From contig NC_092589.1 of the NCBI RefSeq assembly GCF_047663525.1, positions 73,715,001 to 73,779,000 on the forward strand: a stretch of DNA of 64,000 bases, in the 5' to 3' direction. The notes under the pieces are model-generated. The model was given only the letters and a program-made list of their open reading frames with translations, made no database searches and had not been told where the DNA came from. The position numbers and the translations under genes are program-made. Shown here piece after piece: positions 20,465 through 31,800 of the stretch. The DNA is from Anas platyrhynchos (Eukaryota; Chordata; Aves; Anseriformes; Anatidae). The stretch's first letter is position 1, and each line of letters starts with the position of its first letter.

Positions 20465-21099
20465 GGTGAGGAGTACAGGAGGGCAACCCTGAACCCAGCC
20501 CATAGGAGCTGCTGCCCTGGGCCAGTGCTGCTCCTGCAGCCTGCCTCCACCCTGCGCTGCCTCATGCTTCGTAAATAATGTTTTTCAGTTCCTGTGGTCC
20601 ATCCCTGTCATGATTTCATAAACCTTGGCCATTTCTCTTCTGCAGTTGCCCCAAATAGATGTTTCTCAGACCACGTGCCCGAACACCTGCAGGATGAGGT
20701 TCGGTTTAAATTTAGTTTACGTGCTGAAAACATGAAAAGGATTAATGCAAAGGGGAAGCGTTTGATCTCTTTGACCAAATAACCATATCAAAAGCTCTTT
20801 TCAATGCCTTTTGTTGAAACATATAAAAGTCATGAACTCCCAGGCTTCTCGCCAAATACATCCGAGTCTATGGGCCAGGTTGTTGCCCAGTGTAAGCCAG
20901 TGTCACTCTGCTGATCTCCGGGGATATGAAGTGACTTTCACCATGTTTGGACCCAGCCTCCGGGGATTAGCAAGGTGCTTGTACGAGCAGTAATGCTGAT
21001 CAGCCCACAAAGAAGTGGGACAAACGGGTTTGCAAGCCTGTGAATGCAGCTGAGAGGGAAAGCTAGCTCCTGAAGTAAAATAGATATTATCCCCAAGAG

Positions 21100-21300
21100 G
21101 AACTGACAGATTATCTTTGAGATGATTAACAGGAATAGGATTAAAAGCATTACTTTATTCAAAGCCTCGCTTTGCTCTGAATACTTTGGTGTTGACTTCC
21201 TGCTTAGCGCCAGCCGAGGTGGCTCCCCTGTAGAGGAGAAGTTCCCTTTAGCTCTCACTTTGATAGCAGCAAAACTTGATGGCAGAAATTCCTCCCCCTC
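21100..21300. promoter_or_regulatory. Candidate conserved non-coding block
   Basis: Complex, non-repetitive sequence with GATTATC/GATAGC-like and GATTAAC motifs and isolated CpGs (CCTCGCTTTG, TTAGCGCCAGCCGAGG). A 60-codon frame (21122-21304) lacks any recognisable protein feature. Conservation is only inferred. Confidence 0.25.
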
Positions 21301-22329
21301 CTGAGCTGCGCCAGCGGTCTGAAGAGGAAAGAAGAGGTACCTTACCCTATTTTTCCACCCTGTCCTTTACTTCAGAGGTTTTCCAGCTTACTTGGAGGGG
21401 TTACTGATGGTTCCTGAGCTGGGAACCATGGGGGAGCCACGGTGCTGAGGAAATCCCTGCCGAAATGGGAGTGGGGAGCAGTGCGTGGGATGCTCCGAGC
21501 AGGTGTCCCAGCAGCGCTCCAGCTCCCCACAGCTGCGTGCCCACAGCAGGACAGCCGGCACAGCTCCTGGAGTCCATGGAGCTGGAGAAACTTCTCGTGC
21601 CCTGTCTGCAGTTTCTGCCCACGTTTCACGCAAGCCCATGACAGTGGTGCAAGCATCCCTCCTCAGTAGGGTCTCACAAAATTGCAGCCTGGCAGCACGG
21701 GATTTGGCCATGGTGCTGGGGAGCCCCGTGCTCCTCTAACACAAGAGGATTTTCTTTCCCCTTGGTACCAAGGAGTTTTATGCTGAACTGACGGCATAAG
21801 ACTTTCCGGCAGAATAATTTTCCTGGAAGATTAGGAAAGTCAAATATTTCTTAGGATCTCTATCATGTCTGAAATCCCCTTATCCTGCATATGAATTACT
21901 TTTTTTTTTTTTTCTTTTCAAACCGACAAATGCATTGATGCTGAACCCGCCGCTTTCCCTCCCAGCTGTTGCTGCTTAGCTGCTCTCCTCTCTACTTAAA
22001 AACTTTTTTTTTTTTTTCTTCTTCTTCTTTTTTATTATAGAGAGAGCCCGAGGGAGGTCAGATGGAGCATAAGTGCTCTGCTTTTTTCTTTCATTAGCAC
22101 AAGTGATGGCTACCCATGGATTTCAAATTTGTTTCAGCTCTTACTGGGAGCTCTTTGCAACCTGAAGCAGGGATTGATTGTCGGTGAAGAGGCTCTGCAA
22201 TAACAAAGACAGAAGTCATACAGCAAAGGTCTGACATGTGAGCTGTCAGAGGTGATGCCACCAGCAGCTGACCTATCATAAGACCTCCGGGAAAAGCCAC
22301 CGGGCGCCGTGCTTGGGAGTTTCTAGTGC

Positions 22330-22760
22330 CCTGCTCCCCGCTAGTTTGTGCTTGGAAACAGATTGACTAACATAATAGAGTGATTTTGTAATCTGTCATA
22401 ATACCATAAGCTACAGATCCACAGACTTTGACCCCTCGCAGGTATAATGAGCTCCTTTATTCAGCTGCACATGCTCTCTCGATGGGGGAGGAAGGGGGGG
22501 GCTTTTTCTAATTATATATCCAAAGCATATGTTTTGCCCAGAAACAAAGCATTATATTCATTAGCAAAATCCTATAAGCTAGGCTCTTTTTATTAGCCAG
22601 TTAACTAATTGACAGTTAAGAACGTGTATTAATATCACGGTGTAACCATGCAGTCACTTAAGCTGACAGCTTTATTAAAATCGTAGCATTGCTCCTCTAA
22701 GTTGCTGCAGCGGGAGGCTGTAGCACTTGCATCACAAACCTCGGTGTTCGGAAACGTTGG
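22330..22760. promoter_or_regulatory. Candidate conserved non-coding element with MEIS/TALE-type sites
   Basis: A long clean AT-rich stretch with TGACAG (MEIS/TGIF-type) at 22610-22615 and 22664-22669, TAACTAATTGACAG and TTTATTAAAA homeodomain-type cores, and a POU-like TTAGCAAAAT near 22561. It is flanked by isolated CpGs (AATATCACGG, AAATCGTAGC). There are no repeat signatures and no coding frame. It looks like developmental enhancer sequence. Target unknown; NR2E1, OSTM1 and SEC63 are all nearby. Confidence 0.4.
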
Positions 22761-23345
22761 GTGCAAAAAAATAAAAAAAAATCGATATATCATCACGCAG
22801 GCTCAGCCTCGTGGCCGTCATCCCCCTTAGTGCTTTGACAGGACCGGCGAGGAGCGCTGAAGGTCCTCAGGTCCTCGCATTGTTCTTTAAAAATCCGCTC
22901 AATCAATTTTAAGCAGGTCTCGGGAGCGCGCCGAGCAGATGTCGGTGCGTTTCCCTTCTCCCTCCCTGATTCAGAAAGGGATCTCACTGGAAGAAATGCT
23001 CTGCTTGCTCAGCTTCTGCCTTTGGCTTATAGACCATTATCACCCGGCGTCGGAGGTGGAAGATGGAGAATACAGTATGAAAACACACAGCGATGTTTTC
23101 ACGGGTCTTTATTTCATACACCTTGGCAGAAAACAAGGGGAAAATGTTTGCTGAGCTGGTTGGTGAGATGGCTAGGCAGGATACTGTCCTTGCTGATCCT
23201 GGAGTGCTGGCCTAGCCTTTTCCATGGCAAAGACGTGCATGTGTGGCCCTGCCCTCACTAGATCAGGCTAAATCCCGTTGATTTTACTTTTCTTTCTGCC
23301 CCCAATGAGCAGAATAGCAACAGGAGATGCTATTTAGGGTGAGCA
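22761..23345. other. Intergenic, no gene seen
   Basis: Mixed sequence with an A-rich patch at about 22766-22780 and CpG-containing sequence to about 22945. It may be an extension of the preceding candidate element; nothing firm. Confidence 0.5.
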
Positions 23346-23350
23346 CGTGG

Positions 23351-23447
23351 ATGGGTTGCCCAGGGAGGTGGTGGAGTCACCGTCCCTGGGGGTGTTCAAG
23401 GAGAGGTTGGACGTGGTGCTTGGGGACACGGTTTGGTGGGTGACAAA
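23351..23447 (+). mobile_element. CR1 LINE fragment, 3' region
   Basis: Contains the CR1 hallmark GCCCAGGGAGGTGGTGGAGT followed by CACCGTCCCTGGGGGTGTTCAAG and a GGTTGGACGTGGTGCTTGGGGACA-type run. It breaks off before the usual GATGATCTT...CCAACC tail, so it is truncated at both ends. Confidence 0.85.
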
Positions 23448-26029
23448 CCTTGCGTTGGTGTCCATCAGGCAACAGTGTCAGCAGGAGTTTTGCCTGATCA
23501 CTGGCAGCATGATTGAGGTTATTGAGAAATAATTGCAATGTCAGGGAAAGCTCTTCTTAACCATTCAAACAACATTTCTTAATGAAAAACAGGCACGGCT
23601 GTGGTGTTAGGCTGTGCTAAGCTGCTGTAACTTGGGCCAGGCTTGTGGGGTGGGCTATAATATCACACTTGCTGAGCATTTTCTGAGCAGCAGAGGAGTA
23701 AACAATACCTCTAATGCGGAACCAGAGGTAAAATGAATTAGGTGATGATAACCCTTTAAGAAAGAAAAGGTATTTTGTGAGTTTCTGTGCAAAGACCTTT
23801 TGAGCTCTAAGCTTCATAATCAGCTTGGAAAATAGTTTAACCCACAGGATCTTTGTGACTTACTTCTGTCTTCCCCAGTTTACAAGGTCAACCATCAAAA
23901 CAAATGTTGTTTGAAGAGCTCCAAACGTCAGGCGGTAAGGACAATTTATAAATCATTTCCCATTCCTAAAGGCGATGCCACTGCACCGTTTTTAGGCTAT
24001 GATTAATACCACGGCATAAAATAGTTAATTTAAACAAAAAAATGGGAAACTCGGAGAAAAAAAAAGGGGTGCTTTTCAGATAATTCACTTACTGCGTCTT
24101 TGTTGTGCCTATCGTCATAATACCCCTCAGTCCCAGTTGCTGGATTTAGCCACCACGCTTTCTAATTTCCAGAGAGGCAGCAGCAGCACTCCAGCTTTCA
24201 TCGTGAGTGTTCCCAACAGGAGTGCTCTGTCCTGATGCCTTTGCAGCCCTGCGGCAAAGTCTGCACCTCCGCAAGGGCTGAACCTGGGGGCATGCTCCCC
24301 TTGTGAGGCTGGGGAAAGGTAAAGGAAAGGAGGGAGGGGAGAAAAAATAAGAAACAAGAGAAAGACAGGGAGAATAGAAATAGAGGAAGAAGAGAAAGAG
24401 GAGTTGGTCTTCACCTAGGGCCTAGAAAGACTGGAGAGAGACCACCCTTGGAGAACCTGCATTTTGGACCTAGGTCTGTGGAAAACCCAATCCCTAATGC
24501 ACTGCTCAGTGTTCCCATTCCCAGAATTATCCCCAGCACTCTATGGGAAAGAAAAAAGCAGGCCAAAATGCCAGCTGAAATGGTTCCTGATATAACTTGT
24601 TCCTTCTTCAGATTTTCTTCTGAGGGTAAGACTCCAGGGAATCACAGCACAAATGTTACAGATGAGCTTACGATGTGCATAAGCTCTTATTTTCCCACTC
24701 TTCTGGTTCTTCTGGCACCATACTTTGTTCAGGAGTGTTGTGTGTGTTTTTTCTGCTTGTTGCTGTTGTTCGGTTTGTTTGTTTATTTGTTTTCCTTTTC
24801 CCCCTGACATTAATCCCTATAAAACTGAGATATATGTTCCCAGCAACTTGCTCTAGTAACTTCTGTCCTAAATTTGTCATCTCTCAGAAGGAAATGCCCC
24901 CAATTTCCTGCCATCTTTAATTACAGATGTGAACTACAGTCAGACGTGAACCACTGAAAGAAGTTCCTCAGCGCACTGCCCATGCAAGCTCCACTTCTCT
25001 GTCCTACAGATCTTCTGCCATCACTGCCCTCCGATGCTCCTTCACTGCCTCCACCATCCCCTTGCTATCAGCCTGGCCAAATCCTTGCACCTAGTCAGGA
25101 GTGGATCTACAGAAACTTTTGTGGATATCCCTCCAAAATGTTGGGAAGCATGCCAAGGAGAAGGTGTTACATGGCTTTTCTCATCTCTCTTTGGAAACAA
25201 ATCAGGCATCAGGGACACAAGAATGTGGTAATCCCAACCAAAGGGAGTCACACATTTGTTGGCACCCCCAAAGGAGTTAAAATATGGGACTTTTCTTTCT
25301 CATATGGTCGTGTTAGATGTGTTGCACGGCTGAACTCCTCTATGGTACTGAGCAGCTGCTATATTCATTGCCATTGAAATCAACATGCAAATCCAAAGGT
25401 GGCAGGTCCACTGTAGTCCCAGGGTGGATCACAGGGCCATTTATTTGAATCTGGCTTCTCTGCCAGAAACAAGTGAAATAGCAGCAATAAAAAATGCTAG
25501 CCAGATAAGCAATGGTGTTTGCAGGGCAGTGGATACGGGTGTCCATGCATCCTAGTACATCTAGCTGGAGGCATCTTCCCTCCTGTAGTGTATTTCTCTT
25601 CATGAGATCTTTTTTTGTTTCACAGGTGTTTAGGCTGGTCACACACAACCTCTGCTGACTGGAACTAATTGAATTGATCACCTTGTGTCACGAAACATGC
25701 ACACAGAAAGAATATTTCTAGAACAGCTGGGCCAAACACAAAGGCTCCTGTGTGACATTGCCTGCAGAGTGGAGAAGGATGAGAGACAAGAAGCAGGGGT
25801 CTTGCTTGCAATGCTACTGAACATAGCCTGAGGTGGGCCACAGCCACATGCACAGTGCAGAGCCTGCTGCCTGGCTCATGCCTGCAGCTTTTCCACGGCT
25901 ACAGGTGCTTTTGAAGCTCTTACAAAGAGCTGTTTTGTTAGTAATGTCCATTTCAATGAAATATGTCATGCAAATCTGTTATCTTCTCTCCTTCCCACCT
26001 GAACACACTAAGAGCATTCTTCCTTTCTT
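23448..26029. other. Intergenic, no gene supported
   Basis: No repeat family or protein recognised. A purine-rich stretch lies at about 24315-24410 (GGAAAGG, AGAAAGA, GAGGAAGAAGAG). Confidence 0.5.
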
Positions 26030-26270
26030 GGTTTAATGACCCAGATACGGTAGACTTACATAAAGTCACATTGCATTTTGGTGGAAACCGATATACTCGC
26101 AAAACTGGCAAATGGAAATCCGTCACCGTCTTATCAGACGCGTTTGGCAATGGCATGAGCTGGAGAGCTCCCCACGGCTGTGTTTGATTGCCATCTGCCG
26201 GCCATTGCCCACCTCTGGAAATTTCTGCTCCGGATTCCCTCAGCTGTAGGAAGGCAGTTCGCCACCTCAC
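26030..26270. promoter_or_regulatory. Candidate conserved element, open on both strands
   Basis: This segment retains many isolated CpGs (GATACGGTAG, AACCGATATACTCGC, CCGTCACCGTC, CAGACGCGTTTGG) outside any CpG island, a sign of constraint. It is open on the + strand (25963-26187) and on the - strand (25953-26270). Neither product is recognised and neither has clear splice sites with a frame-compatible partner, so I read it as regulatory DNA rather than an exon. Confidence 0.35.
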
Positions 26271-27939
26271 AGAAGTTGAGGAAGGTCATGACATCTAGGT
26301 ATGAGTTCCCGCAGCTTTAGGCATCTTTGCTAAATGATCATTTCCATTTCACAGGTTGTAAAATTTTACATTCAGGTTTGAAACTGCCTATTTGTTACAC
26401 CAGAAATGTTCTAAATTTCACCATTCCTACTTGCTAAAACAGTCCGACTGTCATCGTTGGTGCCTTACTAGATCTGTAGTAGCTGCTGTTCTGTAGAGAT
26501 TATGGGATTTTGTCAAAGCTCTGTCTTTCTCCTGACCTGGCATGTCCTCTTCTTGATTCACTAAACTGTATGGTCCACTCAAGCTGCTCCTGATAAAAGT
26601 GCAGGTGTGCTGCTAACACAAAGGGCAGAAGATTTGTCCAGCTCATATGAAAATGGACGTGTTTTCAGCATGAATATGCATCAGTTGTTGTGCAGTTTCA
26701 GATACCAAACTTATAATTTTTCTGCCTTCCCACTACCATTTTTCCTTTCTGTGCCTTCTGTGCCTTCTGTGGCCAACCTTGCCAGTAGTTTGGGTCTCTG
26801 TTTCGTGTTTAGGAATGAAGGTAGGACTGAAGGTAGGATGCTTTTTTGTAACTTTCCTTTGATAAAAGCCCCAACCTGCACGCTTGGTAGAGACAATCAG
26901 CAGCTGACGATCTTCCATGACGCTGGAAACAACATCAGAGGATATGCAAAAGAGATGCTGGTGGCTGTGAAACCACCGCGTGAATGAACATGCACATAAC
27001 ACCATCCCCACAGGTCAATGGCTACCAAGCTGTTTGCACCTGAAGGAAAAATCAGACGGATGAGTGTGCTGGGAGGTGCAGGAGGCAGCCCCCGTGCCGC
27101 TGGGATAATGGCAATAAACCACTGTGCCCCTGTGGAAGGGCCCACCACGACTGTGAGTAGGTGGCAGGGGTGTGTAAGGCAAGAATGCACTTCTGTGACT
27201 TGACACAATGGGTGTTAAAAGTACTCTGAGAGCATCAGGGGAAGATCAAATTCTTTTAGTTTAGAAATAGCTACATGTATGTACCAGCGAGTTCCCAAAG
27301 TGTTGCTTCTGCCTCCAATAGACTCAGCTGCACTTGAAATGCAAACGGTTGGGGTTATTGACAGGCTGTCAGCGGGAAAAGCAACACTAATTCTCCTTTC
27401 CCCTTGGAAGTAAGGGATATTACTGTTCATGGGGAAATTGGGTACATAAGGAACAACACTCAAACAGATTGCTAGGGTCTATGCTAAAACGGCCTCTGCT
27501 CACTGCTGTTTAGGGTCTGGGTGACAAATCTCCTAACCAGGGAGCCCAGAGCTGGACAGCAGCCTCATCTGGCTCCTGTGGTGGGCATTGACCAAAGATG
27601 TGCTGTGGGGCACTTACACACGCTGTTCCCTGTGTGGATTGTATGGTGTCTAGGTAAGATTACCTCAGCTCACCCCCCACCTTGGAGCACCCACAAACCG
27701 TCCCCATCCAACAGGTTAATTCTGTAAAACGTGTAGGAACCTAACTGCCTTTGAGAGCTCTACCCCTTTATCTGAAGAAAGTGAATGCAGTGGCAGAAGG
27801 AGCATTTCCCCTGCTTATAAAATCAGGCTAAGGTTCTTATTGACTTATTTATTTTTTATACCGTATGGAAATGTTTCACTGTCTCACTGGGAAATTTAGG
27901 GCTAGAAATGTTCACAGGGAGGTGTGTGCTTTATGTACT
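26271..27939. other. Intergenic, no gene supported
   Basis: Nothing beyond short unrecognised frames and a three-fold TGTGCCTTCTG-type mini-repeat near 26749-26772. Confidence 0.5.
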
Positions 27940-28113
27940 CAGCCCAGGGAGGTGGTGGAGTCACCATCCCTGGAGGTCTTTAAAAGACGTTTAGATGTAG
28001 AGCTTAGGGATATGGTTTAGTGGGGACTGTTAGCGTTAGGTCAGAGGTTGGACTCGATGATCTTGAGGTCTCTTCCAACCTAGAAATTCTGTGATTCTGT
28101 GATTCTGTGATTT
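27940..28113 (+). mobile_element. CR1 LINE, 5'-truncated 3' end
   Basis: Runs from GCCCAGGGAGGTGGTGGAGT through GGTCTTTAAAAGACGTTTAG, GGTTGGACTCGATGATCTTG and TCTCTTCCAACCTAG to the tandem tail (GATTCTGT)n at 28087-28113. This is a typical avian CR1 3' end with its octamer-repeat tail. It ends about 600 bases before the SEC63 start codon. The family is the same as the inverted copy at 59943-60045. Confidence 0.95.
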
Positions 28114-28326
28114 TGTTATCGTCTGAAACAGCTATTGCAAGCGCTGTGTCTGCTGCAGGAAGTGCTCAGCGAGAGGCCACACACACAGCCACAGACATCG
28201 CAAGAAATATTTTATTCAGCCTATGAACACTGCGAGGCTCTGGCAGGGAACGTCGACTGGGACGCCCCCAGCCCTCCCTGACGGGGCGCGGCCGCCATCT
28301 TGCGGCGAGAGGGAGAGAGCGCGCGC

Positions 28327-28346
28327 GGGGGGGGGGAGGGAGGGGG
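28327..28346 (+). other. SEC63: G-run cluster (possible G-quadruplex) in the SEC63 promoter
   Basis: A run of ten G, then AGGG and AGGGGG. It fits a quadruplex pattern with single-base loops. Confidence 0.6.
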
Positions 28347-28454
28347 CGTGGCCACCGGCGGGAGGGGGCGTGGCCAGGAGCGGGGCGGGCGGCGGAAGGC
28401 GAGGGGCGAGGCCGCGGCTGGCGGCGAATCACGGCCGGGGCGAGCGCGGCGCGG

Positions 28455-28462
28455 TGACGTCA
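28455..28462. promoter_or_regulatory. SEC63: CRE / ATF palindrome TGACGTCA
   Basis: A perfect 8-bp CRE 257 bases before the start codon. It is bound by CREB/ATF-family factors in general; which one acts here is unknown. Confidence 0.7.
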
Positions 28463-28550
28463 CAATGGCTATGGCGGCTGCGCAGTGACACGTCTCCTTG
28501 CGGCGGGAGGAGAGGGAGAGGAGAGAGCGGCGGGGAGCGCGCGCGCGCAC

Positions 28551-28608
28551 GCGGCGCGTGCCCGGCGCCGTCGGCGGGAGCGCGCGCGGCGCGGCGCGTG
28601 CCCGGCGC
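28551..28608. repeat. 18-bp direct repeat in the SEC63 5' region
   Basis: GCGGCGCGTGCCCGGCGC occurs exactly at 28551-28568 and at 28591-28608, a spacing of 40 bases. Confidence 0.9.
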
Positions 28609-28670
28609 TGCCCCCCCCCTCCCCTCAGCGGCGAGGCGGTTGAGGGCGAGGCCGGGCCGGGCCTGGTGGC

Positions 28671-28712
28671 GGCGGCGGCGGCGGCGTTGTCGCTGCCGCC
28701 GTCGTCGTCGTC
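28671..28712. repeat. (GGC)n and (GTC)n triplet tracts in the SEC63 5' UTR
   Basis: A GGC/GCG triplet run at about 28670-28686 and a GTC run at about 28697-28712, just upstream of the start codon. Triplet tracts in a 5' UTR can vary in length between individuals. Confidence 0.85.
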
Positions 28713-28718
28713 GTTATT

Positions 28719-28842
28719 ATGGCGGGGCAGCAGTTCCAGTACGACGACAGCGGCAACACCTTCTTCTACTTCCTCACCAGCTTCGTGGGGCTCATCGTCA
28801 TCCCCGCCACCTACTACCTGTGGCCCCGCGACCAGCACGCCG
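28719..28842 (+). CDS. SEC63: SEC63 coding exon 1
   Basis: Residues 1-41 plus the first base of codon 42; [18 protein letters not shown] is diagnostic. It contains TM1. Donor G|GTGAGG. Confidence 0.97.
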
Positions 28843-31800
28843 GTGAGGGGCTGAGGGGGGGGCTCTGTGAGGCGTTAACCCCGCTGCTGGGCTCTGAGGG
28901 GGGGGTGGGCCCTGTATCCCGCTCTCCTGGTTGTTTTTATTTATTTATTTATTTATTTTTTCCACCGTTGTGTTTTAAAAGGCTCCCGCAGCTTGGGTTC
29001 AGGCGGCTTTTAGGCACAAAGGGAGCGCCCAACAAAGAGATCCCCTTCCATTGCTTCCTAGGAAGGGGTGTGTAGGAAAAATGAACCCCAAAAGTAATGT
29101 GGTTTGGGTGCTGGCTCGTTGCTGGTGCCCTGCCCCCTGGTTGGGCACCTGTTGGGGAGCCAGCCCTGTGTGTGGGAAAACAAGGCTTCCTTGCCTTGAT
29201 TTGTGCTGAAAACCAGCTGCTGCCAGATGCTGGAGGCGTTTTGTGGCCTTTCGGTTGCTCCTGAGGAGCAGGAGATCGAAGGTCTGCTTCTGGATCTGCT
29301 CCCCCAAATGCAATACTTCTGTTTAATTATCGTCCTGGTGAAGGGCAGGAGGTAATGGGACGGAAAACCATCTCTCTTTGGTGATGGTGTGCTTGCTCCA
29401 TGGTTTTTAGCAGCTGCTGCTGCTGGGGAGAGCTGCTTGGACGTAGCGGAGGTGCTGCACAGAGTGGCACTGCCAGTGGTGACACTACTGCTGGCTCCTC
29501 TGCTTCAGGGGACAGGCAGCAGCACCGGCATCCATAGAAATGTTTCCAGGCACATGAACTCTTTCCTAGCATTGTGTTTGATCCCCATATATAAGGTTAT
29601 CCCTACAAAATCCCAGAAAATGGGAACATAAACTTGGAATATGGCTTTGCACCCAATTTCTAGCTAAGTCTGCTGTTAAATCTGACTTGTTTTCTCCCCT
29701 CTGGCCAGTGTTGTCTTGCATGTGCATGGAGAGCCGACCGCACATCCTCCTGCAGTTAGCCCTGGCTCCTTGCGAAGCTGTAGCGGAACTCTCTGAAAAC
29801 ACAAGATAAATTTCTTGTTGGTACAGAAATGAGTCAACTAAGTGAAAATCACCAGCCGTGGTAACGAGTGGAAACGAAGGAATGATTTCTGTCTCGTAAT
29901 TGTCTTAATGGGCTTTAAGATGTGAGCACGGTCCAATTTTTAGCGTATGGCTTCATCCTGTGCCTACGCTCTCCTGCAACAGTTGCGTTTTGTTCCGCGT
30001 GGCTCTTTCTGCACAGAAAGTTGGTGTTGTGCAAGATCCCGTCTGGGGCTCCTGGGGCCCTCTCCTGCTTTGTTGGGTTGGTCTCGGTGCGTGTGTACAG
30101 CTCGCGTGCCAGATTCCCAGCAAAATCCCCTGAAAAGGCTTTGCACAGCTCTGTGTGTGTTCAGCCACACCTGTTGCAGCACTGGAAGGGGATACCAGGA
30201 ATAAATTAAAAGCTTAAGATGGTGCAAAATGTTGGTTGTTTAGCTGTGATTCCTTGTTTCCAGAATAACACACAAAACCAAAACACGTGTAATTTGGAAG
30301 CGAAGAGATCCCACCGGGGTGAACTTTGAAGGAAATCACACAGCTGGCCTCCTCACTTCCAGACCTTTTTGCAAAAAAATGTGCCTTAAACACAAAGTAG
30401 GTTTCTTTTGGGGGTAAAAACTAAGTAAGATGTGCTTCGGCTGCTGATGGGCGTTTGATTTGTGGAAGCAAATCAGAGCTGGGGAGAAGTAAGAGTAAAA
30501 TGTTTGTGGTGTGGAGATCAAGCCTTCAGTGCCCGCTGTTTCATCCCACAGATGCACTGCCGTGGATTGCTGCTGAGTGATTCCCAGCTGGCTCCAGGTG
30601 ATGGTTAGCAGCACAAGGCTGGGAACTGCTGATATCCCCCAGCATCTTCGTGTTTGCTCAGTGCTGTGGTTTTGTAGTAAATGCTGACAGAGTAAATGAA
30701 AGGGAGGGGGGGAGAAAAATCAAATGCTTTTTTGCCCTAGTGAAGGCTGGAAAGTAGGAGTATATTATCTCTATTGCCTCATCGTGTAGAGAAAACTCAA
30801 AATATGTTACCTAATCACAAATTTACAGTAGGACAGTGGTTTTTGGCAAGCTGTTAAGATTCTGATCTTTGTTCTTTTTGGAGTAAACTTCTGAAATGTT
30901 GTTTCGGTGCTCCCCTCTTGAAGAAGAGCATGACTTCTTGTGTCTCTCACAGACCGAGTAGAACTTGACGTGCTTTGATTTCATAGTTTTCTGTGCCTGT
31001 TTTATCAAGGCACTGCAGGAGTCCGTCTGAAGTATTGCTGCAGCCTGCAGTCGGGATCAATATTTCTTTTTTTTTTTTTTTTTTTTGAGGGGGAGAAGGG
31101 GAGGGTTGTTGCTGTCCTTTGGCCGGCACAGAATGCACAACCCCATAACTTCATTACCTCGGCTTTGATAAACCAAACAAGCAGGTAATTGACTTTGTAA
31201 AGCATATTTGTCCCGATGACTTTATCTTCCCGGTGTTCATTGTGAAGCTAATCAGGCTGCTGTAAAAGGTTAATTGTTTGGCTTTGCAGCTTGGGCTCTA
31301 GTTTCCTAACGGCAGGGTAACTTCAGGGGAGCGCTGCTCTGACAGCAGACAACTTGTGCTTCTCCCAGTGTGCCAAGCAGAGCACCTGACCGCTGTGCTG
31401 GAAGAAACTCCATTGAGCTGAAGCTGATTTTTGACTTTTCCCCACCTTGCATTACTTTTTATGAGTATTGGCTTCTGGCTGGGTTGGTTCATGGATATCT
31501 GTGCTGGCACGGGGTGGGGATGGTGCAGCTAAAAGCCTGGGCGGGCACCACGGATGATTTTGGGGATGGTGCTGGCTGGCTTCAGGAGACAGCAGCACTG
31601 CTGTGATGTTTAGCTTTGACTCATATCTTTAAAACAAATACATGTGTATGTTTGAAAACACCCAGCTCGTGCTTTTTGTGGATTACCTCTGTTTTGGGTA
31701 AATATTGGTATAGCTTTAGCATAATTACTGTGAGTAAAACTGTTGCAAGGACTGTTCTTGACTTGGAACCAAATCTGCTGTTGCTAAAAAGTTATTCTGG

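Larger units (their letters stand above)
14111..21099. other. Intergenic, no gene supported
   Basis: Ordinary mixed DNA between OSTM1 and SEC63. Open frames are short and unrecognised. A lone AATAAA at 16329-16334 is followed by GTTTGTGTGAGG and TGTTGTTTTGTT. Simple tracts: (AAT)n at about 17073-17092, A29 at 20070-20098, and an imperfect 17-bp tandem duplication at 20428-20464. I see no LINE or LTR piece here. Confidence 0.6.
28240..28860 (+). promoter_or_regulatory. SEC63: SEC63 CpG-island promoter and 5' UTR
   Basis: Dense CpG DNA spanning exon 1. Visible sites: a YY1-type CCGCCATCTTG at about 28292-28302, two GGGGGCGTGGCC KLF/SP boxes near 28343 and 28365, a palindromic CRE TGACGTCA at 28455-28462, and a second ATGGCGGC (YY1-like) at about 28471. 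No TATA box. The start site is probably dispersed, between about 28300 and 28650. Confidence 0.75.

Noticed and set aside
25963..26187. Open frame that looks like a normal protein segment
   Set aside because: No family recognised, the opposite strand is open as well, and no convincing splice partner exists. Kept as a candidate conserved element instead.
28221..28846. Long open frames on both strands (205 and 207 codons) over the SEC63 CpG island
   Set aside because: Both are arginine/alanine/proline-rich, which is expected when stop codons are rare in GC-rich DNA. The SEC63 exon 1 frame is the real one.
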